Shown piece after piece: positions 35,701-45,433 of a stretch of 64,000 bases of DNA; within the stretch, counting starts at the first letter, position 1; every line of letters starts with the position of its first letter. Below the pieces are notes generated by a model. The model was not told the origin of the DNA and searched no databases. It saw nothing but the letters and a program-made list of their open reading frames with translations. The stretch comes from Aquimonas sp044377145. GTDB lineage: Bacteria > Pseudomonadota > Gammaproteobacteria > Xanthomonadales > Xanthomonadaceae. Both the position numbers and the translations under genes were made by a program. The stretch is taken from positions 49,384-113,383 of the forward strand of contig NZ_JBILJQ010000006.1 of assembly GCF_044377145.1 (NCBI RefSeq). The letters are read 5' to 3'.

Positions 35701-37638
35701 TATGGCCAGGCCGAGGACGAAGTGATCGTGCGCGCACCGCTGGTGCTCGAAGTCAGTACGCCGCGGGTGATGGCACCGGGCGACCGCGCCAGCCTGAGTG
35801 TGGATCTGCAGAACCTGAGCGGCGCGGCGCAGACCTACACCGTGAGTGCCGACAGCGACGGTCCGCTGCGGATCAGCGGCGGCCGCCAGCAGGTCGAGCT
35901 TGCCGACGGCGCGCGTCGCACGCTCACGTTCGATCTGTTGGCCCTGCCCGGCAATTCGGCGGCCAAGTTCAGCGTCAGCGCGGAAGCCGCGGGCAGCAGT
36001 CTTCGCCGCGAATTCGAGCTGTTGATCCGCCCGGGCTGGCCGGCTGAGCGCATCAGCCGCGTGCGCGTGCTGCAGAACGCCGAAACACTGCGCTACGACG
36101 CCAGCGATCTCGCCCCGCTGGAGATCGACAGCAGCAGCCTGCAGGTCAGCCTGAGCCGCCGCCCGCCGCTGCCCTTCGCCGACAGCCTGCGCGGCTTGAT
36201 CAGCTATCCGTATGGCTGCCTTGAACAGACCAGCAGTCGGCTGTGGCCGCTGCTGTGGTTGGGCACCGAGGCCGGCAAACGCGTGCCGGTCACGCCGATG
36301 GCCGAACCCGAGCGGCGTGACGCGATCACTGCGGGCCTCGCGCGGCTGTCCGCGATGCAGGTCAGCACCGGCCACTTCAGTTTCTGGCCGGGCGATGGCG
36401 AGGCACAGCCGATGCTCACGCCGTATGTCGCCGACCTGCTGTTGAGCGCCCGCGAACAGGGCGAGTCGATCCCCGAAGCCGTGCTCGAAGCCGCGCTGAA
36501 GCGCCTGTCGGAAGATCTGCTGACCGGCGGCGATGGCTATTACAACTACGACCACGCCAACCACCTGCGCTTCGCCGCCCGCGCCTACGCCGGCTATGTG
36601 CTGGCGCGGGTCAATCGCGCACCGCTCGGCACCCTGCGCACCCTGTTCGACAACGAGCGCGGCCAGAGCCTGACCGCCCTGCCCCTGGTGCACCTGGCGG
36701 TGGCGCTGAAGCTGCAGGGCGATGCCCCGCGCGCGCAACAGGCGCTGGAAGCGGCCGAAGCATTGACCACTCCGCGCCCGGACTACCTGGGCGACTACGG
36801 CTCCGAGGTGCGCGACGCCGCGCTGATCCAGGTGCTACTGCGCAGCCACGGCCTCAACGATGCCAGCACCGACGAAGCCCTGATCGGGCTGGTGCGGCAG
36901 ATCGACGGTCGCGGCCCGCAGCGCTGGTTCAGCACTCAGGAGCAGGCCGCACTGTTCCGGCTCGGCACCCTGGTGCTCAGCGAAGGCGATGACGTGCTCG
37001 GCCTGAGCGTGCAGCAGGGCGGCAGCACCGAAGCCCGCACGCCGGCCTTGATCCACAGCCTGCGTTTCGAGCCCGAGCAGCTGCGCGGCGGCGTCAGCCT
37101 GGCGCCCGAGGGCAGCGGACCGATCCATGTCGTTGAAGACCTAGTCGGCTTCCGTCGAGAAGCGCCCAAGCCGACCCAGGACGGGCTGATGGTGCAGCGG
37201 CAGTACTATCTGCCCGACGGCACGCTCTACACCGGCGAGCCGCTGAGCGAAGGCGACAGCCTGATCGTGCGGCTGACCGTGCAATCCGACGAGCAGCTGC
37301 GCGAAGCACTCCTGGTCGATCTGCTGCCCGGCGGACTGGAGGCCGAAAATCTTGATCTGGGCGACCCCAACCGGATCGGCAGCATCGTGATCGACGGCCT
37401 CGCATTGAGCGAGCGCGCCTGGCAGGCCGACATCAAGTACCAGGAATACCGCGACGACCGCTTCGTGGCTGCATTGAGCCTGTGGCCCGGCCAGCAGGCG
37501 CGCTTGTTCTACCTGGTGCGCGCGGTCAGCCCCGGCGACTACGTGGTGCCGCCGCCATTTGTCGAAGACATGTTCCGGCCGGAACGCCGCGCCATCGGCG
37601 AGGCGCTGCCGGCGCGGCTGCAGGTGGGTGAGCCCTGA
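32758..37638 (+). CDS. Bacterial alpha-2-macroglobulin lipoprotein with thioester
   Basis: 1626 residues. The start is the ATG at 32758; the upstream open stretch is the opposite strand of the photolyase gene. Residues 1-24 are a lipoprotein signal with lipobox LGAC and Cys25. A run of macroglobulin-type beta-domains follows (for example DLYRPGETLKVSALLRDFDG and DKVKLALDKPSYRVGDML), then an alpha-2-macroglobulin core (VTVDAVDQGILSLTRYPLPD; VSFTAPDFNGALRVAALAF) and the thioester domain with YGCLEQTSSRLWPLLWLG, in which C1154 and Q1157 are the bond-forming residues (CLEQ, as in E. coli YfhM). A complement-like helical domain and a C-terminal receptor-type domain end the protein. Periplasmic protease trap. 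pbpC, its usual partner, does not follow: next comes a convergent DUF2784 gene. A TATACT box at 32722-32727 may serve as its -10, but no matching -35 is visible. Confidence 0.92.
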   Translation: MNSVRANAWMACALAAVITLALGACGRDAAPPPAVPATPELESASVQGFGLSRWGAERFDGRPALVLEFSQPLAVTQPFDEILSVTGPDGAAGSSGWTLDPDRTRLRYPYIEADRSYTVRIQGRLTASAGDSLGQDIEKEIHSGALPPQVGFASQGSVLPARNTDGLPVVAVNVAEVDVEFLRVRAAEYSNFFANYQRAGQRGWWDLGTLSNIADSVYSNRFVLSSRPNERTVSFLPVNTVPELREAGLYFAVLRRPGDFQGQYQTTFFFVTDIGLHARLHAGKLWVHAASLDSGVARNGVRIEVIDDTGRVVAEAATNGDGDASLEHTPRPQDVLVARRDAEIALIPFRQPALDLADFEVGGRRHTAIDAFAWSGRDLYRPGETLKVSALLRDFDGRALDQAQPLYADLLQPDGRRLSQQKLEPQALGYFALEEPIREDARTGRWRVEYRLAPDDKTPVGAFSFRVEEFLPERMKLTLSSDTAPLTPGQNLPMTVEGAYLYGAPASASRFSAELAYRVDSEAVPSLQGYRFGDPTLELPAVAEILDIELDADGRSSQDIELLKDGAITQSPLQLIVNGSLFESGGRAIRRSLVRSVWPAPQLVGLRPLFELKDGAGANTTVGFELVRSDVDGGLHAAQGLEVSLIRELRDLHWSWVDGSGWKTDYSSRFEVVEKRSVDFDGATRTPLNFAVEWGEYRVEVRDPATGLTTRLPFFAGWSWEDDNRGLDARPDKVKLALDKPSYRVGDMLELTLTAPYEGPGVLLVESDQLLYSQPVEIRPGAKVQIPVSEAFNRHDVYITVLVLRPGQLADQPGPNRALGVVHVPMAREERRIALKVEASDTPVRPGEQIEIRVQADDLAGETAQVTVDAVDQGILSLTRYPLPDPITHFLARRGFSIESWDLYGRVIERFEGQRARLRFGGDAALPNLPQARRPTAKVQTVALHSGPVAFDAQGRATVSFTAPDFNGALRVAALAFAAQRYGQAEDEVIVRAPLVLEVSTPRVMAPGDRASLSVDLQNLSGAAQTYTVSADSDGPLRISGGRQQVELADGARRTLTFDLLALPGNSAAKFSVSAEAAGSSLRREFELLIRPGWPAERISRVRVLQNAETLRYDASDLAPLEIDSSSLQVSLSRRPPLPFADSLRGLISYPYGCLEQTSSRLWPLLWLGTEAGKRVPVTPMAEPERRDAITAGLARLSAMQVSTGHFSFWPGDGEAQPMLTPYVADLLLSAREQGESIPEAVLEAALKRLSEDLLTGGDGYYNYDHANHLRFAARAYAGYVLARVNRAPLGTLRTLFDNERGQSLTALPLVHLAVALKLQGDAPRAQQALEAAEALTTPRPDYLGDYGSEVRDAALIQVLLRSHGLNDASTDEALIGLVRQIDGRGPQRWFSTQEQAALFRLGTLVLSEGDDVLGLSVQQGGSTEARTPALIHSLRFEPEQLRGGVSLAPEGSGPIHVVEDLVGFRREAPKPTQDGLMVQRQYYLPDGTLYTGEPLSEGDSLIVRLTVQSDEQLREALLVDLLPGGLEAENLDLGDPNRIGSIVIDGLALSERAWQADIKYQEYRDDRFVAALSLWPGQQARLFYLVRAVSPGDYVVPPPFVEDMFRPERRAIGEALPARLQVGEP

Positions 37639-37653
37639 AGCGTGCGGAACGAT

Positions 37654-37692
37654 CGCTGACGGTGGAGGATTGAAAGTCCTCTGTCGTCAGCG
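37654..37692. terminator. 16-bp hairpin between convergent genes
   Basis: An uninterrupted 16-bp stem: CGCTGACG and GAGGA with their complements, joined by three consecutive G-T/T-G pairs, closing on a 7-nt loop (TTGAAAG). It stands 16 nt after the stop of the alpha-2-macroglobulin gene and between it and the convergent DUF2784 gene, so it is probably a terminator for the + strand. No U tract follows. G-T pairs are stable in RNA only if read on the + strand, which supports that direction. Confidence 0.55.
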
Positions 37693-37812
37693 AAGGCTTG
37701 CTCGTCGGGTGGGACAGCACGGACATCACTGGCGGGTTTCGATGCAGGCCATGCGTACTTCGCGCCTGTTCCACGCATAAGGACAGCGCATCCGCCGCGC
37801 CCTGCTGCACTC

Positions 37813-38196
37813 TCAGCGTCGCGGCGGCCAGCGCCACCAGGCAGCGAGCACCATCGCGCCAAACACGCTGTACGCAAGCACGAATACCCACGGCGGGGCA
37901 TTGAAATACAGCAGGCGGCTCAGCCAGTGCTCGATGAAACCGCCGGCATAGGTGGCCTCGCCGGCTTGCGCGCGCAGCCACAGCTCCAGGGTGGTCAGCG
38001 GGCAGGTCATGCCCAGCCAGCTCTGCGCCACCACCACGCCGATGGTGGCGAGATGGGTCAGCCGAAACCACCAGGCATTGACGAAGCGCCAGCCGCGCAG
38101 ATTGCCGATAACGATCAGCGCCAGGCCCAGCACCACGAACACCACGGTCAGTACGTGGGTGAACAGAACCAGGTCGGCCAGCAGCGACCAGATCAT
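37813..38196 (-). CDS. DUF2784 family membrane protein
   Basis: 127-residue small inner-membrane protein with four hydrophobic helices (SLLADLVLFTHVLTVVFVVL, NAWWFRLTHLATIGVVVAQS, and near the end VFVLAYSVFGAMVLAAWW). The family signature is complete: GNLRGWRFVNAWWFRL, then SWLGMTCPLTTLELWLR and GGFIEHWLSRLLYF. The start ATG at 38196 has AGGAG seven nt upstream; longer frames lack one. The function of DUF2784 is unknown. It is monocistronic as far as can be seen. A decayed relative lies at 17662-17811. Confidence 0.85.
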   Translation of the reverse strand: MIWSLLADLVLFTHVLTVVFVVLGLALIVIGNLRGWRFVNAWWFRLTHLATIGVVVAQSWLGMTCPLTTLELWLRAQAGEATYAGGFIEHWLSRLLYFNAPPWVFVLAYSVFGAMVLAAWWRWPPRR

Positions 38197-38409
38197 CGGC
38201 GAACTCCTGTAAGTGATGGCGGGATTACATCGGCGCGATTGAGCCTGCATGACGAAGCTTGAGCGCTTCGGACAGACCGCGCGCCGGTAAAGCACGCCAC
38301 GCAAGCGCATGGCGCTTTTCGCGGCAGGCAGTCCCACGTATGGCGCGGCGATTAGAGCATCGCGCTGCAATCGGTCGCATGAATCGCGCGGCGGTCTCGC
38401 TGCATCCGC

Positions 38410-39777
38410 TCAATCCGCCAGCAGCACCGACAGCGCGCGCGCATAGTCCGCCTCGATCGCCGCGCGCTGCAGATGTTGGCCCTGCTCAACCCGCAGCCAA
38501 CCACTCACCCACACCCGATCCACCGCCGGGCGATTGCTGGCGAAGATCCAGCGGTCGATGACGTCGCTCGAAGCGGCGCCGTACAGCGCCGGATGCGCGC
38601 GCTGCAGGCTCACCACATCGGCCTGTGCGCCCAGTGTCAGCACGCCGTTCGCATCGGCACTGCCCTGCCCGGCCGAGTCGGCGCCGGCCTGGGTCGACGC
38701 CGCCAGCAGGCTTTCGCCCACCGAGGATGTGCGGGCATCCACCGCCAGCGTGCGCTGCCGATGCAGCAGGCGCTGGCCGTACTCCAGCCAACGCAGTTCC
38801 TCGGTCAGCCCAACCGATACATGCGAATCGGTGCCAATGCCAAAGCGTCCGCCGGCGGCCATGAACTCGGGCAGTGGAAAGAAGCCGTCGCCGAGATTGC
38901 CTTCGGTGCTCGGGCAGATCGCCACCGTCGCGCCGCTGCGCGCCATCGCCCTGACTTCAGCCGCATCGACATGGGTCGCGTGCACCAGGGTCCAACGCGT
39001 ATCGATGTCGGCATTCGCGTACAGCCATTGCACCGGCCGTGCGCCGCGCAGTTTCAGGCATTCGTCGACCTCGCCGGTCTGTTCGGCGATATGGATATGG
39101 ATTCGGCACTCGGCCGGCAGTGCGCCCAACAGCTCACACATCGCAGTCGGCGGCACCGCACGCAGACTGTGCAGCGCGCAGCCGATCCGCACGTCCTCAC
39201 CGCCTTCGCGGCGCAGGCGCTCCAGCAGCTGCAGGAAGGCCTCAACGCTGTGACCGAAACGCTGCTGGCGCGCGCTCAGCGGCCGCGCATCGAATCCGCC
39301 CTGCATGTACAGCACCGGCAGCAGGGTGATGCCGATGCCGGCCGCACGCGCTGCGTCGATCAAGGCCAAGGACATCGCCGCCGGTTCGGCATAGGGCCGG
39401 CCATCGGGCGCGTGGTGCAGATAGTGGAACTCGCAGACCCGTGTGTAGCCGGCCTCAAGCATCTCGGCGTACAGCTGGGTCGCGACGGCGCGCAGCGTGT
39501 CGGGATCAAAGCGCGCTGCCAGCGCGTACATGGTTTCGCGCCAGGTCCAGAAGCTGTCCTGCGGATTCAGCCGCCGCTCGGCGCGCCCGGCCATCGCGCG
39601 CTGGAACGCATGCGAATGCAGGTTGGCAACGCCGGGAACCGCCCAGGGCAGCGCGCTGTCCGGCTCGACCGCATTCAGCGATGCGACCCGGCCGGATGCA
39701 TCAAGGCCGAGCTGGACAGATGCCGCCCCCTCAGGGCGCCAGAGATTCAACGGAGGCAGTGCGTTCATGGCCGGCAT
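38410..39777 (-). CDS. hutF: Formimidoylglutamate deiminase
   Basis: Removes ammonia from N-formimidoyl-L-glutamate to give N-formylglutamate, the substrate of HutG, in the five-step histidine degradation route. 455 residues, an amidohydrolase-fold enzyme. Metal-binding HSH motif in GVANLHSHAFQRAMAG; other conserved blocks are LNPQDSFWTWRETMY, EAGYTRVCEFHYLHH, IHIAEQTGEVDECL (metal His), WTLVHATHVDAAEV and ICPSTEGNLGDGFFPL, then RFGIGTDSHVSVGLTEELR (catalytic Asp). Start ambiguous: ATG at 39777 or 39768, neither with a strong ribosome site. No hut neighbour; flanked by the 41-bp tandem repeats upstream. Confidence 0.93.
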   Translation of the reverse strand: MPAMNALPPLNLWRPEGAASVQLGLDASGRVASLNAVEPDSALPWAVPGVANLHSHAFQRAMAGRAERRLNPQDSFWTWRETMYALAARFDPDTLRAVATQLYAEMLEAGYTRVCEFHYLHHAPDGRPYAEPAAMSLALIDAARAAGIGITLLPVLYMQGGFDARPLSARQQRFGHSVEAFLQLLERLRREGGEDVRIGCALHSLRAVPPTAMCELLGALPAECRIHIHIAEQTGEVDECLKLRGARPVQWLYANADIDTRWTLVHATHVDAAEVRAMARSGATVAICPSTEGNLGDGFFPLPEFMAAGGRFGIGTDSHVSVGLTEELRWLEYGQRLLHRQRTLAVDARTSSVGESLLAASTQAGADSAGQGSADANGVLTLGAQADVVSLQRAHPALYGAASSDVIDRWIFASNRPAVDRVWVSGWLRVEQGQHLQRAAIEADYARALSVLLAD

Positions 39778-39848
39778 TCTCGCCGATGCGCGGCGGCGAC
39801 TGCAGCGCCGCGCTCGCTGGCGTCGACATCAACGCCCGTGCCCGGCAG

Positions 39849-39957
39849 GGCGCGCGATCAGCGCCCCGCGCCGCAACTCGAGTTGTGGAGGCGCGCGATC
39901 AGCGCCCCGCGCTGCAACTCCAGTCGTGGAGGCGCCGGATCAGCGCCCCGCACAGCT

Positions 39958-39968
<11 letters not shown>
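39849..39968. repeat. Three tandem copies of a 41-bp unit, ending in the lysS stop
   Basis: Units at 39849-39889, 39890-39930 and 39931-39968 (the third has lost 3 bp). The shared core is GATCAGCGCCCCGC, then CAACTC or a variant, and (G/T)TGTGGA or TCGTGGA. The third unit overlaps the last four codons and stop of lysS (stop at 39958-39960). The array fills most of the gap between lysS and hutF. Confidence 0.8.
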
Positions 39969-41541
<1,573 letters not shown>

Positions 41542-41585
41542 TTGATCTTCCGAGGTGCTGCAACTGTCATCGAGTCCGAACTTCT

Positions 41586-41681
41586 CCCCTCTCCCCTGGT
41601 GGGAGAGGGGCCGGGGGAGAGGGGGTGCCTCACGATACGCCGCCCCCTCTCCCCAACCCCTCCCCCACCAGGGGGGAGGGG
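41586..41681. repeat. GC-rich inverted repeat pair (CCCCTCTCCC family), copy A
   Basis: Two imperfect hairpins in opposite orientation. The left one (41586-41610) reads CCCCTCTCCC, a 5-nt loop, GGGAGAGGGG, followed by CCGGGGGAGAGGG; the right one (about 41643-41681) is its mirror. The same family appears at 45434-45581. It lies between prfB and lysS and could act as a terminator or mRNA stabiliser. Such doublets are common in GC-rich proteobacteria. Confidence 0.75.
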
Positions 41682-41773
41682 CTCTCCTGCGGCATTCTTC
41701 AAAGGTTCTGCCCTAGTCAGATGCTGTCGATTGCTCTGACGCAGCGATCGCACAGGCCGCGAAACGCGGCCAC

Positions 41774-42902
41774 TCACATCGCATCAGAACGTTTTGCGCC
41801 AACCTCCAGCCCCGACTTCAAGCTGGCCTCGACGAACTCGTCGATATCGCCGTCCAGCACCTTCTGCGTGTCGGAGCGCTCGATGCCGGTGCGCAGGTCC
41901 TTGATGCGGCTTTGGTCGAGCACGTAGTTGCGGATCTGGCTGCCCCAACCGATGTCGGACTTGGTCGCTTCCACCGCGTCTTTTTCCGCGTTGCGCTTCT
42001 GGATTTCAAGCTCGTAGAGCTTGGCCGCCAACATTTTCATGGCGGTGTCGCGGTTCTGGTGCTGGCTGCGCCCGGTCTGGCAGGCCACCACGATATTGGT
42101 CGGGATATGGGTGATACGCACCGCCGACTCGGTCTTGTTGACGTGCTGGCCGCCGGCGCCCGAAGAGCGATACACGTCGGTGCGCAGATCGGCCGGGTTG
42201 ATCTCGATATCGATGTTGTCATCGACTTCCGGCGACACGAACACCGAAGTGAAGCTGGTGTGGCGGCGGTTGTCGGAATCGAACGGCGACTTGCGCACCA
42301 GCCGGTGCACGCCGGTTTCGGTCTTGAGCCAGCCGTAGGCGTAGTCGCCCTCGACGCGGAAGGTGGCTGACTTGATGCCAGCCACGTCGCCGCCGCTGAC
42401 TTCCATCAGTTCGGTTTTCCAACCGCGCGACTCGCACCAGCGCAGGTACATGCGCAGCAGCATTTCGGCCCAGTCCTGCGCCTCGGTGCCGCCGGCGCCG
42501 GCCTGGATGTCGACGAAGGCGTTCGCGGCGTCCATCTTGCCGGAGAACATGCGCTGGAATTCGAGCTTCTCGACGGCAGTGGCAAGGCCGGCGACGTCTT
42601 TCTCGACCGAGTGGAAGGTGGCCTCGTCGTTCTCCATTTCGGCGAGTTCGAGAAACTCGCCGGCGTCCTTCAGCGCCTGGTTCATGTCGCGGATGCCGTG
42701 CACCACTTTCTCAAGCTGGGCGCGCTCGCGGCCGAGCTGCTGCGCGTTCTCGGGCTTGTTCCAGATGTCCGGGCTTTCCAGCTCGCGGCTTACTTCTTCC
42801 AGTCGCTCGACCTTGTGGTCATAGTCAAAGAAACCCCCGAAGCAGGGCCAGCCGCTGCGTCAGGTCGTCGATCTGGTAACGGACGGGGTTCACTTCGAAC
42901 AT
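41774..42902 (-). CDS. prfB: Peptide chain release factor 2, with programmed +1 frameshift
   Basis: Terminates translation at UGA and UAA codons. ATG at 42902 gives 25 codons ending LLRGFL and then the TGA at 42827-42825; the ribosome shifts +1 (CTT TGA C read as CTT, skip T, GAC) into the main frame, which continues YDHKVERLEEVSRELES through to the stop at 41774-41776. The total is about 375 residues. In the second frame the RF2 specificity and catalytic motifs are present: AGAGGTEAQDW in domain 2 and SSGAGGQHVNKTESAVR with the GGQ loop. The first frame supplies MFEVNPVRYQIDDLTQRL. The same strand continues into lysS. This frameshift keeps RF2 levels under autogenous control. Confidence 0.95.
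42824..42839 (-). promoter_or_regulatory. RF2 programmed +1 frameshift site
   Basis: On the minus strand reads CGGGGGTTTCTTTGAC. It contains the elements known from prfB: an internal Shine-Dalgarno-like GGGGG, then CTT (slippery Leu codon) followed by the in-frame UGA and C. The stimulator is GGGGG rather than AGGGGG, with the usual short spacing to CTT. Confidence 0.93.
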
Positions 42903-42981
42903 GGGGGCACCTGCGAGACGCGCGAAAAAGACCGCGAAGCTTAGCAGAGCCCGCCCCAAACGCCGACCCGAGCCAGCGGTT

Positions 42982-44082
42982 TCAGTTCTCGAACCCGTTG
43001 CCGAAGATGCTCCCGCCGACCATCGGTTGCAGCGAAACCCCGACGCCGTTGTTGCCGGGCGTGGGATCCGGCGTGCTGGAAGACGCCAGCACCTCGACCG
43101 TGTCGCCATCCGGGTTGCCGGGAAACTCGGCCCAGCATTCGATGAAGGCATTCATCGCCAGGCTGGGCTGGATGCCGGCCGGGCTGCAGCCTTGGCTCGC
43201 ATTCGGCGGCAGGCGGGTGAAGCTGCAGCTGGCGTTCTGCGCCGCGCTCGGGCCGAAGTTCTGGCAGCGCGCCACCACCCGGCGGTTCAGCGGACTGGTC
43301 GGCGTCACCGACTGCAGGGAACTCACGCGCATGTCGGCCGAACCCGAGCCGCTGCTGGCCGGATGCACCAGCAGCGGCAGCACGGGATACGCCCACAGGC
43401 TGCCGAGGTCGCCCTGGATCGAGTTGATCGGCGCACGGAACCGCGTCGCCGCGCTGAACCCATCCAGCGGCTGGCTGCTTACGACCGGCACCAGAAACTC
43501 GTAGCTGGCCTGGCTGCCCATCGGCCACAGCGGCGAGTTCGCGGCCTGCGGATCGCGGCGCTGGATCAGAATCCCGCTGCCGCCGCTGCCGTCGCCCAGA
43601 GCGAAGATCGGCAGCGCCTGCTGTGAAGGCTGCGGGCAGCCGGCGACGCGCAGGCTGGCGCCGAAGCTCTGGTCGGTGATGACCTGATTGGTGAACTCGA
43701 TATAGCTGCCGCTGCCGTCCATCGCCTTGTAGAAGCAGCGCAACGGCGTGGCCGCATTGGCGACGATGCTGACCCCGGCCGGCAGCTGCAGATAGGGGCC
43801 GACCAAGCGCCCGGTCGCGGGCACCGCGATGCCCGCGGCCAACACGCTCAGGTAGAACGGCTGGCCGACGGTGGGCTGCGGCGGGCTGGGGATATAGGCC
43901 TGGCTGATGTAATAACCGGTGCCGTTGGGCGTGTAGCCGGTGACGATGTCCTGCACCGGGGTGTACACAATCGGGCTGGAACGCCACTGCACCTGCGCGC
44001 GAGCCGGCGGCGCGACGGCGCAGGCCAGTGCAGCGAAGGCGAGCATCGGGATCATCAGATGGGCAGTCAGAAACTGGCGCAT
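42982..44082 (-). CDS. Hypothetical secreted protein with FGNGFE C-terminal tail
   Basis: 366 residues that I do not recognise. The start is the ATG at 44082, with GGAGAG five nt upstream; an earlier ATG at 44106 has none. Signal peptide about 1-30 ending PPARAQ. The mature part is probably beta-rich (many Gly, Ser, Pro, Val; for example YYISQAYIPSPPQPTVGQPF) and has six cysteines, as expected of an extracellular protein. It ends in SIFGNGFEN; similar short tails (IF.(D/N)GFE) recur, from general knowledge, at the C-termini of exported proteins in this order, but I cannot check that here. It is adjacent to prfB (80-bp gap). Confidence 0.75.
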   Translation of the reverse strand: MRQFLTAHLMIPMLAFAALACAVAPPARAQVQWRSSPIVYTPVQDIVTGYTPNGTGYYISQAYIPSPPQPTVGQPFYLSVLAAGIAVPATGRLVGPYLQLPAGVSIVANAATPLRCFYKAMDGSGSYIEFTNQVITDQSFGASLRVAGCPQPSQQALPIFALGDGSGGSGILIQRRDPQAANSPLWPMGSQASYEFLVPVVSSQPLDGFSAATRFRAPINSIQGDLGSLWAYPVLPLLVHPASSGSGSADMRVSSLQSVTPTSPLNRRVVARCQNFGPSAAQNASCSFTRLPPNASQGCSPAGIQPSLAMNAFIECWAEFPGNPDGDTVEVLASSSTPDPTPGNNGVGVSLQPMVGGSIFGNGFEN

Positions 44083-44556
44083 TGCAGCTCTCCAAAGCCG
44101 GTGCATCCGGCCTTGGCATCGATGACGAGATCACGCGGGCAAATCGATCATTCGCGTGAGCCGCGAAGGTTGTGGCGCTGGCAGATCTATTCGCAGAGCT
44201 GGCTGGAGCGGATCTGCAGCGAGCGCGGTGCGAGCCTGGCCTTACAAGTGCCGTGCCATGGCAGGCCGGGCATACAGGATCGATTCGTGCGCCTCGGGTG
44301 TCCAAGCAGCGTCGACCCGGCGAGTGCAGAACTCGGTGTCGACCGCCTTCAGGCACGCCGTAGCGGCCGCAACGTGACATCGACGCCGCCACTCGCGGCA
44401 TGGCTGATACGCGTCCTGCCGCCGAACGACACCCAGAGCAACGCGCGCAGCGACCTGCGTGCTGACGCGGCGACGCCTGCGAGGCCACCTCGCGCCGCGC
44501 CGCGCTGCGAATCCCGAATCCCGAATCCCGAATCCCGAATCCCGAATCCCAAGCCG
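44083..44556. other. 474-bp gap: no gene seen; heptamer repeats next to mazG
   Basis: Between the secreted-protein start and the mazG stop. I find no plausible gene on either strand. The only structured sequence is the GAATCCC tandem array at 44509-44550. Confidence 0.55.
44509..44550. repeat. Six tandem GAATCCC heptamers
   Basis: Six perfect, contiguous copies of the 7-bp unit, ending 6 bp before the stop of mazG, i.e. in its 3' untranslated region on the minus strand (GGGATTC). Such a run is prone to slippage, so copy number probably varies between strains. Confidence 0.9.
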
Positions 44557-45369
44557 CTACAGCCCCTCGCGCTTGGTCAGCCCCCACAGCGCCTCCTGCT
44601 CCGCCAGGCTGAAGTCCGCCAGGCTGCGGCCCTGCTCGGCGGCGATCGCCTCCATGCGGCGGAAGCGGCGTTCGTACTTGGCGTTGGCGCGGCGCAGGGC
44701 GGAGCCGGCGTCGACCTTGGCTTTGCGGGCGAGGTTCAGTGCGACGAACAGCACGTCGCCGATCTCGTCTTCCAGCGCTTCATGGCCACGGCCCTTGGCC
44801 AGTTCCTCGCGCACTTCGTCGAGCTCTTCGTGCAGCTTGGCGATCACCGGTTCGGCATCCGGCCAATCGAAGCCGACCGAAGCACCGCGCTTTTGCAGTT
44901 TCAGCGCGCGCGCCCATTCGGGCAGGCCGCGGGTGATGCCGGCCAGTGCGCTCAGGTCGGCCTCACCGCGCGCGGCGCGTTCGGCGCGCTTCTGTGCATC
45001 CCACTGGGCGAGCGCAGCATCGGCCTCGCTGGCGCTGGCGTCGCCATAAACATGCGGATGACGGCGGATGAGCTTTTCGCAGATCGCCTCGGCCACATCG
45101 GCGAAGCCGAAGCGGCCTTCCTCTTCGGCCATGCGGGCGTGGAACACCACCTGCAGAAGCAGATCACCGAGCTCATCGCGCAGTTCATCGAAGTCGCCGC
45201 GGTCGATGGCGTCGGCGACCTCGTAGGCTTCCTCGATGGTGCACGGGGCAATGCTGCGGAAGTCCTGCTTCAAGTCCCAAGGGCAGCCGCCATCGGGATT
45301 GCGCAGCTGGGCCATGATCGCGCGCAGGCGCTCGACCGGGTCGGCGTGGGTGGGGATGGGTGCGGGCAT
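44557..45369 (-). CDS. mazG: Nucleoside triphosphate pyrophosphohydrolase
   Basis: Hydrolyses NTPs to NMP and pyrophosphate; a house-cleaning and stringent-response-linked enzyme. 270 residues, two MazG domains. Domain 1: CPWDLKQDFRSIAPCTIEEA, then DELRDELGDLLLQVVFHAR. Domain 2: ELDEVREELAKG, then DEIGDVLFVALNLARKAK. The E-E-x2-E and E/D-x2-D metal motifs are intact in both. ATG start near the canonical end. Its 3' end is followed by the heptamer array; its 5' side faces the inverted-repeat element at 45434-45581. Confidence 0.93.
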   Translation of the reverse strand: MPAPIPTHADPVERLRAIMAQLRNPDGGCPWDLKQDFRSIAPCTIEEAYEVADAIDRGDFDELRDELGDLLLQVVFHARMAEEEGRFGFADVAEAICEKLIRRHPHVYGDASASEADAALAQWDAQKRAERAARGEADLSALAGITRGLPEWARALKLQKRGASVGFDWPDAEPVIAKLHEELDEVREELAKGRGHEALEDEIGDVLFVALNLARKAKVDAGSALRRANAKYERRFRRMEAIAAEQGRSLADFSLAEQEALWGLTKREGL

Positions 45370-45433
45370 GGCATTCCTTGCGCTGGAGCGAATCGACTTG
45401 AGGGCTGCGTGGCGCTACGCCTGCTGGCTGTGC

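Noticed and set aside
37539..38071. Minus-strand frames around the DUF2784 gene as extra small genes
   Set aside because: They overlap the DUF2784 coding frame out of phase and have no domain.
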